A DNA stretch of 8,177 bases, from positions 1 to 8,177 of the forward strand of contig CAMCHA010000088.1 in assembly GCA_945874515.1 (NCBI GenBank), given 5' to 3'. Under the pieces are notes generated by a model, which saw nothing but the letters and a program-made list of their open reading frames with translations, had not been told where the DNA came from and did no database searches. Made by a program: the position numbers and the translations under genes. Source of the stretch: Asaia bogorensis. GTDB taxonomy: Bacteria > Pseudomonadota > Alphaproteobacteria > Acetobacterales > Acetobacteraceae. Positions 5,486-8,177 of the stretch are shown here, piece by piece (position 1 is the stretch's first letter; the number at the start of each line of letters is the position of its first letter).

Positions 5486-7285
5486 ATGAACCAGCCGGCT
5501 CCGCTCGCGTATAGTGATGCAAAAATTCGCTCCATCCTGCAGCGGGTGAAGACAATCGCGCTGGTTGGTGCTTCTTCCAACTGGAATCGGCCCAGCTATT
5601 TCGTCATGAAATACCTGCAATCCAAAGGCTATCGCGTCATCCCCGTGAACCCTGGCACGGCCGGCCAAACACTGTTGGATGAAACTATTTACGCCAAATT
5701 GTCTGATATCCCGGTCCAGGTGGATATGGTGGATGTATTCCGCGCCGCGGATGCGCTGCCAGGCATTGCCGATGAAGCGATTACGATTGGCGCCAAGGTG
5801 CTCTGGGCGCAGCTTGGCGTGCACCATGATGGCGCGGCGGCCAAGGCGGAAGCGGCCGGGCTTGAAGTGATCATGGATCGCTGCCCAAAGATTGAATTCA
5901 GCCGCTTCGGTGGCGAATTATCCTGGAGTGGTGTGAATTCCGGCCTGATCCGCAACCGAGCGCCAGAACCACCCGCCGATCGCAAGCGCAAGAATCGCCC
6001 GCTGCCGCCGCACAATCTGGATTATGGTTTTGCCACGCGCAGCATTCACGCAGGTGCCGCGCCTGATCCCACCACCGGCGCACGCGGTACGCCGATTTAT
6101 CAAACAACAAGTTTCGTCTTTGAAGATGTCGATCACGCCGCTTCCCTGTTCAACCTGCATAATTTCGGCCATGTCTATACGCGGCTTTCCAACCCGACCG
6201 TCGCGGTTTTGGAAGAACGTGTCGCGAGCCTTGAAGGCGGGCGCGCCGCTGTTGCCACCGCTTCAGGCCATGCGGCGCAATTCGTCACCTTCTTCACCCT
6301 GTTGGAACCCGGCGATGAATTCCTCGCCAGCCGCAATCTTTATGGCGGATCGCTCACGCAATTCGCGCTCAGCTTCAAGAAGCTCGGCTGGACCTGCCAT
6401 TTCGTGGACCCGACCGAGCCCGAGAATTTCCGCCGTGCGCTGACGCCGAAATGCAAGGCGATTTTTGTCGAAAGCCTCGCAAATCCCGGCGGTATTGTCG
6501 TGGATTTATGCGCCATTGCAGATATCGCGCATGAAGCGGGCATTCCGCTGATTGTGGATAATACGCTCGCCTCGCCTTATTTGTGTCGGCCTTTCGAACA
6601 TGGCGCGGATATCATCACACATTCGCTGACAAAATTTCTCGGCGGGCATGGCAATTCGCTCGGCGGGATGATCGTTGAATCCGGCAAGTTCAATTACGCC
6701 AATGGCAAATTCCCAAGTATGGCGGACCCTGAACCCGCCTATCACGGGCTGAAGTTTTACGAGAATTTCGGCGATTTCGCCTTCACGACCAAAGCGCGCG
6801 CCGTGGCGCTGCGTGATTTTGGCCCCACACTTTCTCCCATGAATGCCTGGCTGACCATCACCGGGATTGAAACCCTGCATGTGCGGATGGAACGCCATGT
6901 TGCCAATGCGCAGCAGGTGGCGGAATTCCTGGCGGGCCATGCGAAAGTCGCCTGGGTGTCCTATGCCGGTCTGCCGGATAGCCCCTTCCACGCACTCGCC
7001 AAGCGCTATTTGCCGAAAGGACCGGGCTCGGTCTTCACCTTTGGCGTAAAGGGCGGTTTTGAGGCAGGCATTCGCTTGGTAGAGAATGTGCAGCTATTTT
7101 CGCATCTGGCCAATGTTGGCGATACGCGAAGCCTTATCCTGCACCCGGCATCCACCACCCATCGGCAATTGACCGAAGAACAGCGCCTGGCCGCCGGCGC
7201 CGGGCCGGATGTGGTGCGGCTTTCAATCGGGCTTGAGGACGCGGCGGATTTGATCCGTGATTTGGATATGGCGCTGGGGGTGTAA
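5486..7285 (+). CDS. Fusion of a CoA-binding Rossmann domain and O-acetylhomoserine sulfhydrylase (MetY-type)
   Basis: This is a 599-residue two-domain protein. Residues about 10-153 are a CoA_binding_2/YccU-type domain: TIALVGASSNWNRPSYFVM (23-41), the VIPVNPG strand-loop (51-57) and the family end motif MDRCPKIE (130-137). A basic, proline-rich linker (about 157-177) follows. Residues about 179-599 are a full-length Cys/Met-metabolism PLP enzyme. It has Tyr231 and Arg233 (VYTRLSNPT) for cofactor phosphate, Asp358 (VDNT) for the pyridine nitrogen, Schiff-base Lys383 in HSLTKFLGGHGNSLGG, and Arg578 (VVRLSIG) for the substrate carboxylate. This half should make homocysteine from O-acetylhomoserine and sulfide. 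The two parts are usually separate genes, often neighbours as I recall. Here the frame is continuous, and no ATG, GTG or TTG lies between the GTG at 5933 and the MetY part. The start has GAAGG 7 nt upstream. Domain calls are firm; the purpose of the fusion is unknown. Confidence 0.9.
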   Translation: MNQPAPLAYSDAKIRSILQRVKTIALVGASSNWNRPSYFVMKYLQSKGYRVIPVNPGTAGQTLLDETIYAKLSDIPVQVDMVDVFRAADALPGIADEAITIGAKVLWAQLGVHHDGAAAKAEAAGLEVIMDRCPKIEFSRFGGELSWSGVNSGLIRNRAPEPPADRKRKNRPLPPHNLDYGFATRSIHAGAAPDPTTGARGTPIYQTTSFVFEDVDHAASLFNLHNFGHVYTRLSNPTVAVLEERVASLEGGRAAVATASGHAAQFVTFFTLLEPGDEFLASRNLYGGSLTQFALSFKKLGWTCHFVDPTEPENFRRALTPKCKAIFVESLANPGGIVVDLCAIADIAHEAGIPLIVDNTLASPYLCRPFEHGADIITHSLTKFLGGHGNSLGGMIVESGKFNYANGKFPSMADPEPAYHGLKFYENFGDFAFTTKARAVALRDFGPTLSPMNAWLTITGIETLHVRMERHVANAQQVAEFLAGHAKVAWVSYAGLPDSPFHALAKRYLPKGPGSVFTFGVKGGFEAGIRLVENVQLFSHLANVGDTRSLILHPASTTHRQLTEEQRLAAGAGPDVVRLSIGLEDAADLIRDLDMALGV

Positions 7286-7291
7286 GGTGGC

Positions 7292-7366
7292 TGGTGCCGG
7301 GTGAGGGATTTGAACCCCCGACCTTCTGATTACAAATCAGCTGCACTACCCCTGTGCTAACCCGGC
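7292..7366 (-). tRNA. tRNA-Thr(UGU), CCA encoded
   Basis: The minus strand folds into a full cloverleaf. It has a 7-bp acceptor stem (GCCGGGT/ACCCGGC), a GCAC/GTGC D stem with a short 7-nt loop, and a T arm GGGGG-TTCAAAT-CCCTC. The anticodon loop TTTGTAA has anticodon TGT at 34-36, which reads ACA threonine codons. Discriminator A and CCA are encoded. The outermost anticodon-stem pair is G27-A43, a mismatch; the other four pairs are normal. The 3' end lies only 6 bp from the stop of the convergent MetY fusion gene. Confidence 0.95.
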
Positions 7367-7376
7367 GCGCGGGATT

Positions 7377-7404
7377 GATGTAGCAGAGTGCGCCCATTCG
7401 GCAA
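7377..7404 (-). promoter_or_regulatory. Candidate tRNA-Thr promoter
   Basis: On the minus strand, TTGCCG (7404-7399), a 16-bp spacer and TACATC (7382-7377) resemble sigma-70 boxes (TTG plus C in the -35, TA-A- in the -10). The tRNA begins 10 nt after the -10, implying a very short leader. It was chosen by eye, and no better pair was seen in this gap. Confidence 0.3.
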
Positions 7405-7435
7405 CTCGGTCCCGCGCCGAGTCCCGTCTTCTTTT
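7404..7435 (+). terminator. Possible rho-independent terminator between the tRNA and the TonB-like gene
   Basis: ACTCGG (7404-7409) and CCGAGT (7417-7422) form a perfect 6-bp stem with a 7-nt GC-rich loop, followed by CCCGTCTTCTTTT on the plus strand. The T tract is interrupted and starts a few bases late, so strength is uncertain. It would stop transcripts leaving the MetY fusion gene after they cross the tRNA in antisense, and would insulate the next gene. Confidence 0.35.
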
Positions 7436-7458
7436 GTCAGGACCCGTTCGACCCCCCG

Positions 7459-8177
7459 ATGCGTCGTACCGAACCAGAATTGACCCGCCCTGGCGCGCCT
7501 GACCGCAACGGCCGGCGGCCGCTAAGCTGGCTGAGCCCGCGGCGGCCTGGCCTGGGCGGGCGGGCGATTTTGGCCTCGGTTTTGGCGCATCTGCTGTTCA
7601 CCGGGATGGTGTTTCTGGAACTGGACCCGCGCGCCCCACGCCAAGGCGCATTGGAGGTTGAAGAACAGGGTTTTGACATGGTTTTCAACGCGGCGCCTGA
7701 ACAGGGCGGGCCGGTTGAAGTGCCACCATCGCCGCCGCCGGCGCCACCACCGGCGGCTGCCGCCCCCCCAGCGCCACCTGCGCCGCCACAGGTCCCGGCA
7801 TTGGCACCGCCGCGCGTGCCGGAACCGCCGCGCCCGCCGCAGCCCACAGCGCAACAAACCCCGCCAAGCCAGACACCCCCGCCACCGCCAAGGCCGCTGG
7901 CCGATGCGCCCGCGCCGCCTCCGCCACCACCTCCGCCACCGCCGCCGCCCCAAATGGCCCAGGCACCGCGGCCGATGCCGCCTCCGCCGCTAGCCGTGGC
8001 GCCGCAGCGAGCGGAACCGCCACGGCCCAATGTGGAACCGCGCCCGCCGCTTGATTTGTCACATCTGCCGCCGATCAGGTTGGGGGAGCAGGGCTATAGG
8101 CCGCGCAACCAGCTGGATTTCACGCCAGGGCCGGTACCGAATACAGTGCTTGGCATCCCCAATCTTGTAGTGCGAGG
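7459..8177 (+). CDS. Proline-rich single-pass membrane protein, TonB-like energy transducer (partial)
   Basis: The reading frame opens at the ATG at 7459 and stays open to the window edge (239 codons, no stop seen), so the C-terminus is missing. The N-terminus is basic (about 1-35, many Arg), followed by one hydrophobic segment at about 36-54 (AILASVLAHLLFTGMVFLEL) ending in acidic residues. This gives the N-in, periplasmic-C topology of TonB. Residues about 83-198 are a proline-rich spacer, including twelve prolines in a row at 153-164 and repeated PPRP/EPP units, fit to span the periplasm. The last part (199-239, from DLSHLPP on) is not repetitive and not recognised. TonB proteins couple the ExbB-ExbD proton channel to outer-membrane receptors. 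The decisive C-terminal TonB domain, if present, lies beyond the window. No good ribosome site precedes the ATG. The minus strand is also open here but gives only glycine-rich, low-complexity protein. Confidence 0.65.
   Translation, partial: MRRTEPELTRPGAPDRNGRRPLSWLSPRRPGLGGRAILASVLAHLLFTGMVFLELDPRAPRQGALEVEEQGFDMVFNAAPEQGGPVEVPPSPPPAPPPAAAAPPAPPAPPQVPALAPPRVPEPPRPPQPTAQQTPPSQTPPPPPRPLADAPAPPPPPPPPPPPPQMAQAPRPMPPPPLAVAPQRAEPPRPNVEPRPPLDLSHLPPIRLGEQGYRPRNQLDFTPGPVPNTVLGIPNLVVR
7723..7996 (+). repeat. Low-complexity CCG/CCA-rich tract coding for polyproline
   Basis: This stretch is dominated by CCG, CCA, CCT and GCG codons, encoding Pro/Ala-rich sequence inside the TonB-like gene. The densest part is at 7915-7950, where twelve proline codons run together using all four synonyms. 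That mixture suggests selection for proline rather than a simple triplet expansion. Confidence 0.7.

Noticed and set aside
5404..5580. Upstream extension of the ABM gene by 59 codons
   Set aside because: It would overlap the 5' end and regulatory gap of the divergent fusion gene, and the added sequence does not resemble the family, which typically begins at the first beta strand (MIAIIFEV).
7437..8030. Minus-strand glycine-rich open frame (197 codons)
   Set aside because: It is the antisense of the proline codons (CCG/CCA read as CGG/TGG/GGC/GGT) and has no other feature. The plus frame has a membrane span and TonB-like layout.

Overview
The window looks like a chromosomal segment of an alphaproteobacterium. 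It is GC-rich with strongly GC-biased codon use, its pathway genes resemble those of Rhodopseudomonas palustris, and it has a tRNA-Thr with an encoded CCA end and a proline-rich TonB-like protein. An Acetobacteraceae or Rhodospirillales member is my best guess, but this is inference from style, not a database match.

Region 1 (about 1-5050) is a compact alicyclic-acid catabolic locus. A MarR-type repressor gene (badR-like, minus strand) is divergent from a four-gene plus-strand operon: badH (2-hydroxycyclohexanecarboxyl-CoA dehydrogenase), badI (2-ketocyclohexanecarboxyl-CoA hydrolase, the ring-opening enzyme), aliB (cyclohexanecarboxyl-CoA dehydrogenase) and aliA (cyclohexanecarboxylate-CoA ligase). 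Together they activate cyclohexanecarboxylate to its CoA thioester, desaturate it, oxidise the 2-hydroxy intermediate to the 2-keto compound and hydrolyse the ring to pimeloyl-CoA. The hydratase step between AliB and BadH (BadK in R. palustris) is not encoded here, and no benzoyl-CoA reductase genes are visible. The 88-91 bp divergent gap is AT-rich. It holds plausible overlapping promoters, a perfect 6-6-6 dyad that could be the repressor operator, and a second short dyad.

Region 2 (about 5050-7290) has a small antibiotic-biosynthesis-monooxygenase-like (ABM) gene on the minus strand, ending 7 bp from aliA. Divergent from it is a 599-codon gene that joins an N-terminal CoA-binding (YccU-type) Rossmann domain to a complete PLP-dependent O-acetylhomoserine sulfhydrylase (MetY-type). 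The two parts are joined in frame by a short basic, proline-rich linker with no usable internal start, so this appears to be a true gene fusion.

Region 3 (about 7290-8177) contains a tRNA-Thr(UGU) on the minus strand, a hairpin followed by a T-rich stretch, and the 5' part of a plus-strand gene running off the window. That gene encodes a single-membrane-pass, extremely proline-rich protein with the architecture of a TonB-family energy transducer. No mobile element, CRISPR array or defence system was seen. The most unusual items are the CoA-binding/MetY fusion, the aspartate in place of glutamate at the AliB catalytic position, and the hydratase-less ali/bad operon with its operator-like divergent region.
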